Shown: piece by piece, positions 26,558-35,193 of the stretch
How the letters are laid out: every line of letters starts with the position of its first letter
Numbering within the stretch: the stretch's first letter is position 1
The notes under the pieces: model-generated
Databases searched by the model: none
Told to the model about the DNA's origin: nothing
Seen by the model: only the letters and a program-made list of their open reading frames with translations
Origin: Paramagnetospirillum caucaseum
Lineage (GTDB): Bacteria; Pseudomonadota; Alphaproteobacteria; Rhodospirillales; Magnetospirillaceae
Length of the DNA: 64,000 nt
NCBI RefSeq assembly: GCF_000342045.1
Contig: NZ_AONQ01000013.1
Coordinates: 1-64,000, forward strand
Direction: 5' to 3'
Translations under genes and position numbers: made by a program

Positions 26558-27490
26558 TCACACCCCCATCAGGGCGCGGACATGCTCGCGGGCGCTGGCG
26601 GCCAGGGCGCGCAGGTCGTAGCCGCCCTCCAGCAGCGACACCACCCGGTTGCCGGCGGTTTCCTCCGCCACCTGCAGCAACTGCCGGGTGACCCAGCCGA
26701 AATCGGCGGTGGTCAGCCGCAGATGGGCCAGGGGGTCGGCGGCATGGGCGTCGAAGCCCGCCGAGATGATCAGGAAGTCGGGGGCGAACTCGCGCAGCCG
26801 GGGCAGCAGGATGTCGGTGAAGGCCATGCGGTAGTCGTCCGAGCCGGTTCCCGCCGGCAGCGGCACGTTGACCATGATGCCTTCGCCGCCGGTCTCGTCG
26901 GCCAGCCCGGTATTGGGGTAGGCGTGCTCCTGGTGGGTGGAGGCGTAGAGCATGCCCTTCTCGTCCCACAGGATGTGCTGGGTGCCGTTGCCGTGGTGTA
27001 CGTCGATATCGACGATGGCCACCCGCTTGTAGCCGTAGACCTCGCGGGCGTGCAGCGCCGCGATGGCGGCGTTGTTGAAGAAGCAGAACCCCATGGCGTT
27101 GTCGCGCTCGGCGTGGTGGCCGGGCGGCCGCACGGCGCAGAAGCTGTTGCGCACTTCGCCCTTGGCCACGGCGTCCACCGCCGCGATCCCGGCGCCGGCG
27201 GAGCGCAGCGCCGCCTCGCCCGAATAGCGCGACAGGATGGTGTCGGGGTCCAGGTGATGGTGGCCGTCGCTGGTGGGCACCGAGTCCAGCACGTAGTCGA
27301 TATGGCTGAGCGGGTGGGCCCGCATCAGCTGCTCCATGGTGGCGTGCGGCGCCTCGTCGCGCAGCAGCATCATGAACTCCTCGCTCTCCAGAGCGGCGAG
27401 GACGGCCTTGATGCGGTCGGCGCATTCGGGGTGATAATCGCCCGTGTCGTGCTGCAGACAGACGGGGTGCGTGAACAGCAACGTTGTCAT
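26558..27490 (-). CDS. Histone-deacetylase-family hydrolase
   Basis: A 310-residue zinc amidohydrolase of the class II HDAC / acetylpolyamine amidohydrolase family. Active-site elements are present: RPPGHHAE (tandem histidines near 140), VDIDVHHGNGTQ (zinc aspartate and histidine near 178), GFDAH (second zinc aspartate near 250) and EGGYD near the end. Bacterial members remove acetyl groups from polyamines, lysines or small metabolites; the substrate here is unknown. It is divergent from tlyA across 96 bases. Confidence 0.93.
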   Translation of the reverse strand: MTTLLFTHPVCLQHDTGDYHPECADRIKAVLAALESEEFMMLLRDEAPHATMEQLMRAHPLSHIDYVLDSVPTSDGHHHLDPDTILSRYSGEAALRSAGAGIAAVDAVAKGEVRNSFCAVRPPGHHAERDNAMGFCFFNNAAIAALHAREVYGYKRVAIVDIDVHHGNGTQHILWDEKGMLYASTHQEHAYPNTGLADETGGEGIMVNVPLPAGTGSDDYRMAFTDILLPRLREFAPDFLIISAGFDAHAADPLAHLRLTTADFGWVTRQLLQVAEETAGNRVVSLLEGGYDLRALAASAREHVRALMGV

Positions 27491-27586
27491 TCTGGCTTGG
27501 ACGTCCCGAGTTTATATGAATTTTCTGTATTCTCGGGGAAAGGGGGGGCAATTTCCATCCCTGATTTTTGCATGGGACGGCAGCGT

Positions 27587-28354
27587 ATGAGCGCAAAAAA
27601 GCGGGTCGATCAATTGCTGGTGGATCGGGGGCTGGTGGAAAGCCGGGCCAGGGCCCAGGCCCTGGTCATGGCCGGGCTGGTCTACAGCGGCGACCGGCGG
27701 GTGGACAAGCCGGGCACCGCGCTTCCCGAGGATTGCGCCCTGGAGCTCAAGGGCCAGGACCATCCCTGGGTGTCGCGCGGCGGGCTCAAGCTGGCCAAGG
27801 CGCTGGAGGCCTTCGCCCTCGACCCGGCGGGCAAGGTGGCCGTCGACGTGGGGGCCTCGACCGGCGGCTTCACCGACGTGCTGCTCACCCATGGGGCGGC
27901 GCGGGTCTACGCCGTGGACGTCGGCCACGGGCAACTGGCCTGGAAGCTCCGGAGCGACCCGCGCGTGGTGGTGCTGGAACGCACCAACGCCCGCCACCTG
28001 ACGGCAGAGCGGATTCCCGAACCGGTGGACATGGTGGTCTGCGACGCCAGCTTCATCGGGCTGGAGACGGTGCTGCCCGCCGCCCTGGCCCTGGCGCGGC
28101 CCGGCGCCTGGGTCGCGGCGCTGATCAAGCCGCAATTCGAGGTGGGCAAGGGCCGGGTGGGCAAGGGCGGCGTGGTGCGCGAGCCCGAGCTTCACGCCGA
28201 GGTGTGCGAGCGCATCCGCGCCTGGCTGGACGGGCTGCCCGGTTGGCAGGTGGAGGGCATCACCGAAAGCCCCATTCTCGGGCCGGAGGGCAACAAGGAA
28301 TTCCTCATCGTCGGACGGTTCGAGGGCGCGCCATGTGCTCCCGCTTCGAACTGA
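27587..28354 (+). CDS. tlyA: TlyA-family rRNA 2'-O-methyltransferase
   Basis: A 255-residue protein with an N-terminal S4 RNA-binding domain (RVDQLLVDRGLVESRARAQA) and an FtsJ-like methyltransferase domain (DVGASTGGFTD near 90; catalytic lysines and aspartate in GGLKLAKALEAF, CDASFIGL and LIKPQFE). TlyA enzymes methylate ribose in 16S and/or 23S rRNA and are also called hemolysins for historical reasons. ATG 27587 is chosen for the GGGACGG ribosome site. The next gene overlaps its end by 22 bases. In many alphaproteobacteria tlyA follows dxs; here it is detached and on the other strand. Confidence 0.92.
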   Translation: MSAKKRVDQLLVDRGLVESRARAQALVMAGLVYSGDRRVDKPGTALPEDCALELKGQDHPWVSRGGLKLAKALEAFALDPAGKVAVDVGASTGGFTDVLLTHGAARVYAVDVGHGQLAWKLRSDPRVVVLERTNARHLTAERIPEPVDMVVCDASFIGLETVLPAALALARPGAWVAALIKPQFEVGKGRVGKGGVVREPELHAEVCERIRAWLDGLPGWQVEGITESPILGPEGNKEFLIVGRFEGAPCAPASN

Positions 28355-28896
28355 ACGCCGATCCCGGCGCTCTGGCCCGGCGCTTTGGCCTGACCGCGCC
28401 GCCGCCCTGGCCCCAGGCAAGCGAGAGGCGGCCCACCGATGCAATCCTGGTGATCGGCGCAGACGGCTTCGGCCTGATGCCCTGGGGCCTGGCGGTGGAG
28501 TGGCAACCGGCGCCGCTGATCAACGCCCGGGCCGAGACCCTGGCCGCCAAGGCCACTTTCCGCCCGCTGCTGAGCGGCGGGCGGGTCCTGGTTCTGGCCA
28601 GCGCATGGTGGGAGTGGCCGGGGCGGGTCAAGACCCGGATCGCTCCCGTGGATGCGGATCTCCTCGCCTTCGCCGGGCTGAGCGACGGACGGGGGGTGGT
28701 GATCGTCACCTGCGCGCCGTCGGCCGGGCTGGCGGCGGTTCACGACCGCATGCCGGTCATCCTGCCGCCCGAATCCGGGGCCGCCTGGATCGACGGCTCC
28801 AAGCCGTTCGAGGCGGTCGCGCCATTGCTGCGGCCCCATGCCGGACCGTTCGCCATTACCGCCGCGCCGCGCCGGCAGCCCGATCTGTTCGGCTAA
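28333..28896 (+). CDS. SRAP-domain protein (YedK/HMCES-like)
   Basis: A 187-residue SOS-response-associated-peptidase-fold protein that forms a covalent thiazolidine link to abasic sites in single-stranded DNA through Cys2. It begins MCSRFELN (MCGRF in most relatives) and keeps the other active-site residues: asparagine in LINARAET (near 62), glutamate in WWEWPG (near 90) and histidine in AVHDRMPVIL (near 138). It is shorter than the usual 210-230 residues, mainly in the loops. It overlaps tlyA by 22 bases. The stop overlaps the stop of the opposite-strand gene at 28893. Confidence 0.9.
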   Translation: MCSRFELNADPGALARRFGLTAPPPWPQASERRPTDAILVIGADGFGLMPWGLAVEWQPAPLINARAETLAAKATFRPLLSGGRVLVLASAWWEWPGRVKTRIAPVDADLLAFAGLSDGRGVVIVTCAPSAGLAAVHDRMPVILPPESGAAWIDGSKPFEAVAPLLRPHAGPFAITAAPRRQPDLFG

Positions 28897-29150
28897 TGCG
28901 CGGGATGTTCGCGCAGGAACTGTTCCAGCCCATGCGCCCAGTCGCCCAGGCGGTCCTTGTGATGGATGGCGGCGACCTCCACCTCCTCGGCCAGGATGGC
29001 GGCGACCTTGGCGCAGCCTTCCTCGGCCTCCAGGACGCATTCCGCCCATTCGGCGACGATGATCAGGGGCAGATGCTCGTGGCAGGCGACGGCGTCCAGT
29101 TGCTCGGCCGTCAAGCCGCTGAAGGCGATACAGTCTTCCAGGCTCAACAT
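28893..29150 (-). CDS. Small acidic hypothetical protein
   Basis: An 85-residue acidic, helical protein (MLSLEDCIAFSGLTAEQLDA at the start). ATG 29150 has a GGGAGG ribosome site; an upstream in-frame start at 29198 adds 16 unconvincing residues. No family is identified, although its regular helical pattern and two cysteines look like a conserved small protein. Convergent with the SRAP gene, sharing four bases. Confidence 0.65.
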   Translation of the reverse strand: MLSLEDCIAFSGLTAEQLDAVACHEHLPLIIVAEWAECVLEAEEGCAKVAAILAEEVEVAAIHHKDRLGDWAHGLEQFLREHPAH

Positions 29151-29673
29151 GGCAGACCTCCCCTCGCTCCGGGATCGGATAAGCAGGAAGGCTACCACAT
29201 TTTCCCGCCGGGCGGTTGTGCTGTCCGGGCGTGTCCGGTCTGCGCCCCGTTTCCTTCTGCCGTTCCCGTTGGGGCAGGGGGGGCGGCAAGAGGCGCTTTA
29301 TGGTTTGGAATCAGGGATGTAGTCATGGTGGTCATGAGGAGAGGGAGTGAGGCTCCCGATCATTACCAAAGGTTAACCGCGGTGAAATGCTGCGGTAACC
29401 TGGCACCTGCCATGATCCGCTTCGTAAGGTTTGGAGAGGTGGTCGGCGGCAAGTTTGCGCTCCACGCCAAAGTCTCTCGAACCCGGCGGAATCCGAACTC
29501 CCGCCGACTGGCGCGCCGCTTCTTCCCCCCGAGCGGCGCCGTCAAACGACCGGCAGCGTCCCCCCGTTGCCGGACACCGGAAAAAGGCCCCCGCGTCCTC
29601 CCCCCTGGCGCGGGGGCTTTTCCGTGAGGGTGGTTGATTGTATGGTCCCCGGCACAACAAGGTTATCGGACAC
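29151..29673. other. Gene-free stretch of about 520 bases
   Basis: No convincing reading frame was found here; the frames present have unlikely composition. It contains a hairpin-forming segment at 29370-29400 (GGTTAACCGC pairing with GCGGTAACC), then unstructured GC-rich sequence, and ends with a strong terminator-like hairpin at 29581-29621. The presence of a terminator not preceded by a rightward coding gene raises the possibility of a small RNA, or the hairpin may serve leftward transcripts. The promoter of the two-component pair at 29674 should lie in its last 50 bases. Confidence 0.4.
29581..29621 (+). terminator. Rho-independent terminator-like hairpin
   Basis: A 9-bp perfect stem (29587-29595 with 29609-29617) followed by TTTT and preceded by AAAAA, so it could act in either direction. 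No rightward coding gene ends shortly before it. Confidence 0.7.
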
Positions 29674-30351
29674 ATGCGCATCCTTCTGATCGAGGACGAC
29701 AGCGAAGCGGCCGCCTATATGGCCAAGGGCCTCAAGGAGGCAGGCCATGTGGTCGACCATGCCGCCACCGGCACCGACGGGCTGTTTCTGGCCACGTCCG
29801 AGCGCTGGGACGCCATGATCATCGACCGCATGCTGCCCGGCCTCGACGGGCTGGCCATCATCCAGGCGCTGCGTGCCGCCGGCAACACCACGCCGGTGCT
29901 GGTGCTGTCGGCGCTGGGCAAGGTCGACGACCGGGTGCGCGGCCTCAAGGCGGGCGGCGACGATTATCTGGTCAAGCCCTACGCCTTCGCCGAATTGCTG
30001 GCCCGTATCGAGGCGCTGTCGCGCCGGGTGTCCACCGCCCAGCCGGAAACCCGTCTCAAGGTCGAGGACCTGGAGATGGACCTGCTGGCCCGCACGGTGG
30101 TGCGCGGCGGCCAGGAGATCGACCTGCAGCCGCGCGAATTCCGCCTGCTGGAATACCTGATGCGCCATGCCGGCCAGGTGGTGACCCGCACCATGTTGCT
30201 GGAGAACGTCTGGGAATACCATTTCGACCCCCAGACCAACCTGATCGACGTGCATATCAGCCGGCTGCGCCAGAAGGTGGACAAGGATTTCGAACTGCCG
30301 CTGATCCATACGGTCCGCGGCGCCGGATACACCCTTCGTGCGGCCCGCTAG
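29674..30351 (+). CDS. OmpR/PhoB-family response regulator
   Basis: A 225-residue regulator: receiver domain (acidic pair EDD at 7-9, acceptor aspartate in MIIDRMLPG near 51, lysine in LVKPYAF near 103) and a C-terminal winged helix (LQPREFRLLEYLMRHAGQVV, then LIDVHISRLRQKVDK). Sequence type is like the CusR/TctD/QseB branch. The sensor kinase gene starts 14 bases inside its end, so the pair is translationally coupled. Confidence 0.93.
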   Translation: MRILLIEDDSEAAAYMAKGLKEAGHVVDHAATGTDGLFLATSERWDAMIIDRMLPGLDGLAIIQALRAAGNTTPVLVLSALGKVDDRVRGLKAGGDDYLVKPYAFAELLARIEALSRRVSTAQPETRLKVEDLEMDLLARTVVRGGQEIDLQPREFRLLEYLMRHAGQVVTRTMLLENVWEYHFDPQTNLIDVHISRLRQKVDKDFELPLIHTVRGAGYTLRAAR

Positions 30352-31720
30352 CCTCCTTCGCACCACCACCTTCCGGCTGGCGCTGAGCTATCTCGGCATC
30401 TTCACGGTCTCCGCCATCGCGCTGCTGGCGCTGGTGTCGTGGAGCACCACCATGTTCATCGAATGGCAGGTGCAGGAGACGGTGGAGGCCGAGGCCACCG
30501 GCCTGTCCGAGGTCTACCACTCGCGCGAGCTGGGCGGCCTGTCCGAGATCATCGGCCAGCGCATGCGCCAGGATATCGAAAGCCGCAACACCTACCTGCT
30601 GATGGGCCATTCCGGCCATATCCTGGCCGGCAACATCAAGGCGTGGCCGGCCGAGGTCAATACCCAGCTGGGCTGGGTGCGTTTCAGGCTGATCCAGGTG
30701 GGCAGCGTCGGGCCGGGGATCGAGGTGCTGGCCCACGTCTACGAACTGGCCGACGGCTACCGTCTGTTGGTCGGGCGCTCGCTGGCCGACGCCAAGCGGG
30801 TCAAGTCGGCCATCAACCGGGCGCTGGGCTGGGGCCTGGCGCTGACCATCCTGCTGGGCGTGGTGGGCGGCTATTTCACCAGCCGCCACCTGCTGCAGCG
30901 GGTGGAGGAGATGAGCCGCACGGCGCGGCGCATCTTCGGCGGCGACATGAGCCAGCGCATGCAGGTCTCCGGCATTGAGGACGAGTTCGATTCCCTGGCC
31001 GAGAGCTTCAACGAGATGATGGACGAACTGGAGCGCCTGCTGGAGGGCATCCGCACCGTCTCGGACAATATCGCCCACGACCTGCGCACGCCGCTGAACC
31101 GTCTGCGCTCGCGCATCGATCTGGCGCTGCTGGGCGCCCCCGATTGCGACGGCTACCGCCGCACGCTGGAGGAAACCCTGGCCGAGGCCGACCACCTGCT
31201 GGCCACCTTCAACGCCATCCTGACCATCAGCCATGCCGAATCGGCGGCGCGTCTCGACCGCTTCGAGACCATCGACCCGGCGACCCTGGCCGCCGACGTG
31301 GTCGAACTCTACGAGCCCCTGGCCGAGGAGAAGGGTATCCGCCTCCATTGCCGGGCCGAGGGCGGGCTTTCCCTCAAGGTCGACCGCCACCTGCTGTTCC
31401 AGGCGCTGGCCAATCTGGTGGACAACGCCGTCAAGTACACTCCGTCGGGCGGCGAGGTCTCTGTCTCCGTCGCCGGCGGGCCGGGTTCGGTGACGCTGTC
31501 TGTGGTCGATAGCGGCCCCGGCATCCCCGAGGAATCGCGGGACTTGGTCCTGGATCGCTTCGTGCGCCTGGACGCCACCCGCTCGACGCCGGGCAACGGC
31601 CTGGGGCTGTCGCTGGTCCAGGCGGTGGCCCGCCTGCATGGCGCCCGCCTGTCGCTGGGCGACAATCAGCCGGGGCTGGTGGTGGACATGGAATTCAGCG
31701 TGAAAGATCGCCCGGCTTGA
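30338..31720 (+). CDS. Membrane sensor histidine kinase
   Basis: A 460-residue kinase with GTG start overlapping the regulator by 14 bases. Order: membrane helix (about 13-37), periplasmic sensor region (about 40-165), second helix (about 167-187), HAMP linker, HisKA domain with acceptor histidine in NIAHDLRTPLNRL (near 248) and ATPase domain (NLVDNAVKYTPSGG, DSGPGIPEE, GNGLGLSLVQAV). The layout is that of CusS/QseC-type kinases, which often sense metals or envelope stress. Neighbouring genes do not reveal the stimulus. Its last 26 bases overlap the convergent TolA-like gene. Confidence 0.92.
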   Translation: MRPASLLRTTTFRLALSYLGIFTVSAIALLALVSWSTTMFIEWQVQETVEAEATGLSEVYHSRELGGLSEIIGQRMRQDIESRNTYLLMGHSGHILAGNIKAWPAEVNTQLGWVRFRLIQVGSVGPGIEVLAHVYELADGYRLLVGRSLADAKRVKSAINRALGWGLALTILLGVVGGYFTSRHLLQRVEEMSRTARRIFGGDMSQRMQVSGIEDEFDSLAESFNEMMDELERLLEGIRTVSDNIAHDLRTPLNRLRSRIDLALLGAPDCDGYRRTLEETLAEADHLLATFNAILTISHAESAARLDRFETIDPATLAADVVELYEPLAEEKGIRLHCRAEGGLSLKVDRHLLFQALANLVDNAVKYTPSGGEVSVSVAGGPGSVTLSVVDSGPGIPEESRDLVLDRFVRLDATRSTPGNGLGLSLVQAVARLHGARLSLGDNQPGLVVDMEFSVKDRPA

Positions 31721-32438
31721 AGCGCAGCAGCATGCGCCGGGGCCAGGGCTTGCCGTCGTCGGGCGGCAATTTCAGCGGCTGGGCCACGCGCAGCGCCAGC
31801 AGGAAGGTTTCCAGCATCCGCCGGGTGGTGCCGTCCGGCAACCCCGAATAGCCCTTGATCACCGCGTCGGGGTTCCATGGCGCGTCCTTGTGCATGGGGC
31901 CCGACAGGGTGCCGTCGCGGTTGATCACCAGGGTGGCGCTCAACACCATGTCGCTGCCCCGCAAGGCATTGGAATTGAAGTGCCACATGGCCACCACCTG
32001 GGCCAGGACCTTGTCCTGGGCGCTTTGGGCGAGATCGCCGGCGGCCGGGGCGGGGCGCGAGAATTTCCCGGTATCGGCCGACAATCCCTGTACCGGCCTG
32101 GCGGGTTCCGGGTGGGGCACCGCCGATGTCTCGGCCAGCGGGGCGGGCTTCATCTGCGGGCGCTGCAGGGGAAGCGGCGGCTCGGGCGACGGCCGTGCCT
32201 TGGGCGGTTCCGGGGCCGGCGGCGGTTCGGGCGCGGGCTGGTGCTGGGGCGGCGGCTCGGGGACCGGGAGGGGTTTGCGGGGCTCCGCCACCACCTCCAC
32301 CTCCATGGAGCGTTCGATCCGTTCGGAACGCGGGAACGACAGGTCGTCCATCCGCAGGACCAGGGTGACCAGCAGGTGCAGCAGGGCCGACAGCGCCAGG
32401 GCGGCTTCCTGCCGCCGATCCCCCATGGCCGGATGCAT
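31695..32438 (-). CDS. TolA/TonB-like proline-rich envelope protein
   Basis: A 247-residue protein with a short cytoplasmic start, one membrane helix (about 10-28), a long proline/glutamate-rich spacer (about 50-125) and a C-terminal domain resembling that of TolA (VAMWHFNSN, LVINRDGTLSG, FLLALRVAQPLKLPPDD). TolA and TonB use such spacers to reach across the periplasm. No tolQ, tolR or exbBD genes lie nearby, so this is probably a paralogue rather than the main TolA. It begins at the stop of the MFS gene (TGATG junction), so the two are translationally coupled. Confidence 0.78.
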   Translation of the reverse strand: MHPAMGDRRQEAALALSALLHLLVTLVLRMDDLSFPRSERIERSMEVEVVAEPRKPLPVPEPPPQHQPAPEPPPAPEPPKARPSPEPPLPLQRPQMKPAPLAETSAVPHPEPARPVQGLSADTGKFSRPAPAAGDLAQSAQDKVLAQVVAMWHFNSNALRGSDMVLSATLVINRDGTLSGPMHKDAPWNPDAVIKGYSGLPDGTTRRMLETFLLALRVAQPLKLPPDDGKPWPRRMLLRFKPGDLSR

Positions 32439-33673
32439 CAGGGCTTTTCCGCCCGGCAGGCGGGGATTTGCCAGATCAGGGCGAGCAGGGTGATCACGGC
32501 CGGCACCCCCAGTCCCGCCGCCCAGGCCACCGGCGGCCAGCGCCCGTCCACCTTGTCCCACAGGCCGATCAGGGCGCCCAGGCCCCACTGGATGATGAAG
32601 GCGGCGACGAAGATGGTCAGGTTGAGGCTGGTATTGACCCGCCCGGCGAGGCGCAGGGGAAAGCGCCGGGTCAGCACCGCGTAATTGATCGAGCAGGCGG
32701 TGCCGGTCAGACCGTAGAACGCCGCCAGGGCCAGGGGGGCCGCATCCCATCCCGCCGCCATGGCGGCCAGGGCGAGCACATGCAGGCCCATGCCGATGGC
32801 GCCCTGGGTGACGGGGGGGATGCCCAGCCTTTCCAGCCGTTCCGCCATGGCCCCCACCGACAGGTAGCCCAGCGCCATGGCCGCCGCCATCACCGTCAGA
32901 CCGGTGGCGGATTGCGCGGGGGTGAAACCGGCCACGTCGCGCAGCCAGGGGCCGGCCCACAGGCCCTGGATGGACATGAAGCTGCCCATGGACAGCATGG
33001 TGGCGGGGGCGATCCGCCAGAAGCCGGGGTTGCGGTAGATTTCCCCCACCTCGGCGATCTGGGTCCGCAGGCCGCCGGCTCCCGGGGCTTGGGGCCGGTC
33101 GGGGGCGGTCAGCCACAGGAAGGCGGCGGCGCCCAGGGTGAGGACGGCCACGCCGGCATAGACGCCGCGCCAGTCGGTCAGCTGCAGGGCGGCCTGGACC
33201 GGGGCGGTGGCGGCGATGGCCCCCAGCCCGCCGGCCCCCAGGATGATGCCGTTCATCAGGGGAATGCGCTGCGGCGGGAAGAACTGGACGTTGGCTTTCA
33301 GTGCCGCCATCAGGCAGGACGACACGCCGAATCCCACCAGGGCGCGGCCCACCACCAGGGCGGGGACCGAGTCCGCCAGGGAGAAGGCGAAGGCCCCGGC
33401 GGCGGCGAAGCACAGCAGGATGCCTTCGACCCGGCGGGGGCCGAAACGGTCGAGCAGAATGCCCAGCGGCAGCTGCGCGGCGGCGAAGGTCATGAAGTAG
33501 ATGCCGGTCATCAGGCCGATATCCGACCCGTCCAGATGAATGGCGCGGCCGATCTCGGGGGCCAGGACCGCGTTCACCGTCCGGTACAGGTAGGACAGGA
33601 AGTACCCCGCCGCGAAGGGCAGGACCACCCGTCCCAACATGACGGACGCGGCAGGCGGGGTGGAAGAGGGCAA
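32438..33673 (-). CDS. MFS transporter
   Basis: A permease of about 400-411 residues with twelve hydrophobic segments. It carries the MFS loop motif as LGILLDRFGPRRVEG after helix 2 and the pattern typical of nitrate/nitrite-type and organophosphate-type permeases. The substrate is unknown. ATG 33640 has no ribosome site and would place helix 1 at residue 3. TTG 33673, preceded by AAGGA at a good distance, is preferred. The frame stays open further upstream, but that DNA holds repeats likely to be the promoter of dctA. Coupled to the TolA-like gene downstream. Confidence 0.85.
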   Translation of the reverse strand: MPSSTPPAASVMLGRVVLPFAAGYFLSYLYRTVNAVLAPEIGRAIHLDGSDIGLMTGIYFMTFAAAQLPLGILLDRFGPRRVEGILLCFAAAGAFAFSLADSVPALVVGRALVGFGVSSCLMAALKANVQFFPPQRIPLMNGIILGAGGLGAIAATAPVQAALQLTDWRGVYAGVAVLTLGAAAFLWLTAPDRPQAPGAGGLRTQIAEVGEIYRNPGFWRIAPATMLSMGSFMSIQGLWAGPWLRDVAGFTPAQSATGLTVMAAAMALGYLSVGAMAERLERLGIPPVTQGAIGMGLHVLALAAMAAGWDAAPLALAAFYGLTGTACSINYAVLTRRFPLRLAGRVNTSLNLTIFVAAFIIQWGLGALIGLWDKVDGRWPPVAWAAGLGVPAVITLLALIWQIPACRAEKP

Positions 33674-33735
33674 TGCGTGAATCCTTGAGGCCGGCGGAAC
33701 TTGCCATGGAAAACCGCCACAGGGCCGGGGGCAAC

Positions 33736-33821
33736 TGAAAAATTCACGTGTGAAAAATTCTCGGGGTGCCATGCGTCCTGGCCGCCGGCCATCGGATAAC
33801 CGCAATTCGGATAACCGCAAT
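33736..33821. repeat. Two sets of 15-bp direct repeats upstream of dctA
   Basis: Set one: TGAAAAATTC at 33736-33745 and again at 33751-33760, exactly 15 bases apart. Set two: a perfect tandem duplication of the 15-mer TCGGATAACCGCAAT at 33792-33806 and 33807-33821. Both lie in the spacer between the divergent MFS gene and dctA. Their equal period and position suggest tandem binding sites for an activator or repressor of dctA. Confidence 0.7.
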
Positions 33822-33886
33822 CGACAGGCCGGCGTTCGAAAGGCTACCAAGCGCGAAATTTTCTTACTCCATCGAGGACCAAGCTG

Positions 33887-35134
33887 ATGAAGCGCCTGAC
33901 CGGCCACCTGTATTTCTGGGTTCTGCTGGCGATTTTCGCCGGCGGCACTCTCGGCTATTTCTTTCCGGACGCCGGCGTCAGCCTGAAGCCCCTGGGCGAC
34001 GGCTTCATCGCCCTGGTCAAGATGCTGATCAGCCCGGTGATCTTCTGCACCGTGGTGCTGGGTATCGCCGGGGCCGGCGACATGAAGAAGGTCGGCCGGG
34101 TCGGCGGCAAGGCGCTGATCTATTTCGAGGTGGTCTCCACCTTCGCCCTGGTCATCGGCCTGGTGGTGATGACCATCCTGAGGCCCGGCGACGGCTTCCA
34201 CGCCGACCCCGCCCAGCTGGACGCCAAGGCGGTGGCCAAGTACGCCAAGGCCGCCACCGAGCAGAGCACCGTGGATTTCGTCCTGCACATCATCCCCAAG
34301 ACCCTGGTGGATGCCTTCACCGGCGGCGGCGACCTGCTGCAGGTCCTGCTGGTCTCGATCCTGTTCGGCTACGCCATGACCCATATGGGCCGCGCCGGCC
34401 AGGGCGTGCACATGTTCATCGAGGAATGCTCGCACATCTTCTTCGCCATGATGAACACCATCATGAAGGTCGCCCCCCTGGGGGCCGGCGGCGCCATGGC
34501 CTTCACCATCGGCAAGTACGGCGTGGCGGCGCTGAAGCCGCTGGCGGCGCTGATGGGCAGCTTCTACCTGACCTGCTTCCTGTTCGTGGCCCTGGTGCTG
34601 GGGGCCATCGCCCTGGTGGTCGGCTTCAACATCTTCAAGTTCATCGCCTACATCAAGGAGGAGCTGCTGACCGTGCTGGGCACCTCGTCCTCGGAATCGG
34701 CCCTGGTGCCGCTGATGAAGAAGCTGGAAGGCATGGGCTGCTCCAAGTCGGTGGTCGGTCTGGTGGTTCCCTCGGGCTATTCCTTCAACCTGGACGGCAC
34801 CAACATCTACCTGACCATGGCCGCCCTGTTCGTCGCCCAGGCCCTGGACATCGAACTGAGCTTCACCCAGCAGGCGACCCTGCTCGGCGTCGCCATGCTG
34901 ACCTCCAAGGGGGCGTCGGGCGTCACCGGCGCCGGCTTCATCACCCTGGCCGCCACCCTGGCGGTGGTGCCTTCCGTGCCGGTGGCCGGCCTGGCGCTGA
35001 TCCTGGGCATCGACCGCTTCATGTCCGAGGCCCGGGCGCTGACCAATTTCGTCGGCAACGGCGTCGCCGCCGTGGTGATCTCCAAGTGGGAGAAGGAACT
35101 GGACCACGACAAGATGAAAGAGGTCCTGGGCTAG
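33887..35134 (+). CDS. dctA: C4-dicarboxylate transporter (DctA family)
   Basis: A 415-residue sodium- or proton-coupled carrier for succinate, fumarate and malate in the inner membrane. It shows the DAACS family features: eight membrane segments, two re-entrant loops, serine-rich [13 protein letters not shown] (near 265) and the [16 protein letters not shown] motif (near 300), with [13 protein letters not shown] following. The family is near 430 residues, so it is complete. Expression is probably controlled through the 15-bp repeats upstream. A GC-rich hairpin follows at 35164. Confidence 0.94.
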   Translation: MKRLTGHLYFWVLLAIFAGGTLGYFFPDAGVSLKPLGDGFIALVKMLISPVIFCTVVLGIAGAGDMKKVGRVGGKALIYFEVVSTFALVIGLVVMTILRPGDGFHADPAQLDAKAVAKYAKAATEQSTVDFVLHIIPKTLVDAFTGGGDLLQVLLVSILFGYAMTHMGRAGQGVHMFIEECSHIFFAMMNTIMKVAPLGAGGAMAFTIGKYGVAALKPLAALMGSFYLTCFLFVALVLGAIALVVGFNIFKFIAYIKEELLTVLGTSSSESALVPLMKKLEGMGCSKSVVGLVVPSGYSFNLDGTNIYLTMAALFVAQALDIELSFTQQATLLGVAMLTSKGASGVTGAGFITLAATLAVVPSVPVAGLALILGIDRFMSEARALTNFVGNGVAAVVISKWEKELDHDKMKEVLG

Positions 35135-35163
35135 GCTGTCCCCCCTCCCTCCAGGACCAGACT

Positions 35164-35193
35164 GGGCCCGTTCAGCCGATGCTGGACGGGCCC
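35164..35193. terminator. Hairpin between dctA and bacteriohemerythrin
   Basis: Arms GGGCCCGT and ACGGGCCC enclose a second stem (CAGC with GCTG, loop CGAT). It lies 29 bases after the dctA stop and touches the stop of the convergent hemerythrin gene, so it probably ends both transcripts. Confidence 0.7.

Noticed and set aside
29431-29520. Sequence beginning GGAGAGGTGG that resembles the start of a serine tRNA
   Set aside because: No matching acceptor 3' strand, no anticodon stem and no proper T arm could be drawn.
29431-29637. 68-codon plus-strand frame in the gene-free stretch
   Set aside because: Runs through the terminator hairpin, lacks a ribosome site and has unlikely composition.
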